Positions 5,120 through 5,298 of a stretch of 5,298 bases of DNA are shown here, piece after piece (positions within the stretch are counted from its first letter, which is position 1; the number at the start of each line of letters is the position of its first letter). The translations under genes were made by a program, and so were the position numbers. The stretch is from positions 1 through 5,298 of the forward strand of contig JALSPD010000009.1 of the NCBI GenBank assembly GCA_026986135.1. The letters run 5' to 3'. A model generated the notes under the pieces. It saw only the letters and a list, made by a program, of their open reading frames with translations, was not told the DNA's origin and searched no databases. This DNA comes from DHVE2 group archaeon (GTDB lineage: Archaea > Thermoplasmatota > Thermoplasmata > Thermoplasmatales > Aciduliprofundaceae).

Positions 5120-5296
5120 TTATCTCAGATTCTCGTAACACTCGGGGCATACCAGCGTTCCTTCATAGGGGATTAACCTCAGTGAATACTCTCCACAAAC
5201 TTCGCATTTGCCTGCAATATACTCAACATTCATTTCTCTGTAGTCCGCTCTGTGGTGCATTTTTGAATATTCTACAGCAAGAGCAACAATATCGGG
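5120..5296 (-). CDS. Zinc-ribbon protein, C-terminal 58 residues only
   Basis: An open frame enters from the right edge and ends at TAA 5122-5120. The visible residues contain CEVC (Cys31, Cys34 of the visible part) and CPEC (Cys50, Cys53), separated by 15 residues. This is a classic four-cysteine zinc ribbon at the extreme C-terminus, closing with YENLR. The portion before it (VALAVEYSKMHHRADYREMNVEYIAG) is helical and charged and gives no family clue. The protein could be a regulator, an RNA- or DNA-binding protein, or a small metal protein; the N-terminal part needed for a decision is outside the window. It is codirectional with the V4R gene and, if that gene starts at 5081, 38 bases upstream of it. 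Confidence 0.78.
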   Translation of the reverse strand, partial: PDIVALAVEYSKMHHRADYREMNVEYIAGKCEVCGEYSLRLIPYEGTLVCPECYENLR

Positions 5297-5298
5297 TG

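Noticed and set aside
5082..5150. Extending the V4R protein to ATG 5150
   Set aside because: It would overlap the zinc-ribbon coding end by 31 bases, place a TATA-like element inside the gene and add 23 residues outside the domain. The frame is open but ATG 5081 fits better; the longer form is not strictly excluded.

Overview
The window looks archaeal, most likely a thermophilic euryarchaeote of the Thermoplasmata/Aciduliprofundum kind (inference, moderate to low confidence at genus level). Supporting signs are A/T-rich TATA elements about 26-30 bases before starts, GGTGAT-type Shine-Dalgarno sites, a tRNA-Thr with a U discriminator and no encoded CCA, and archaeal families (TrmB-type regulator, small Roadblock and V4R proteins, archaeal-style PurA). 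Genes are tightly packed; no mobile element, CRISPR array or long repeat was seen.

Left part (1-1553): the 3' nine-tenths of purA (adenylosuccinate synthetase) runs rightward. It meets, stop codon against stop codon with no base between, a leftward 111-residue winged-helix protein with a charged coiled-coil tail. That regulator is divergent from the next gene, and the intergenic region of about 127 bases holds a promoter for each.

Middle part (1554-3192): a rightward biotin-dependent carboxyltransferase (OadA / PycB type) keeps its metal and active-site motifs but ends before any biotinyl domain, so its biotin carrier must be a separate protein encoded elsewhere. About 40 bases later lies tRNA-Thr(UGU), with its own TATA box and a T-run terminator. 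An A/T-rich leader follows and leads into a TrmB-family regulator.

Right part (3193-5298): the 408-residue TrmB-like protein has a winged helix, a linker helix, a PLD-like sensor region and an extra C-terminal domain. Its 3' end overlaps by 11 bases the end of a leftward cluster. In transcription order that cluster is an incomplete zinc-ribbon protein (entering from the right edge), a V4R ligand-binding-domain protein, and a minimal Roadblock/LC7 protein. The V4R and Roadblock genes are 7 bases apart and appear translationally coupled, which suggests a small sensing module that may act on a Ras-like GTPase not present here. This last idea is inference and is the most interesting lead in the window.
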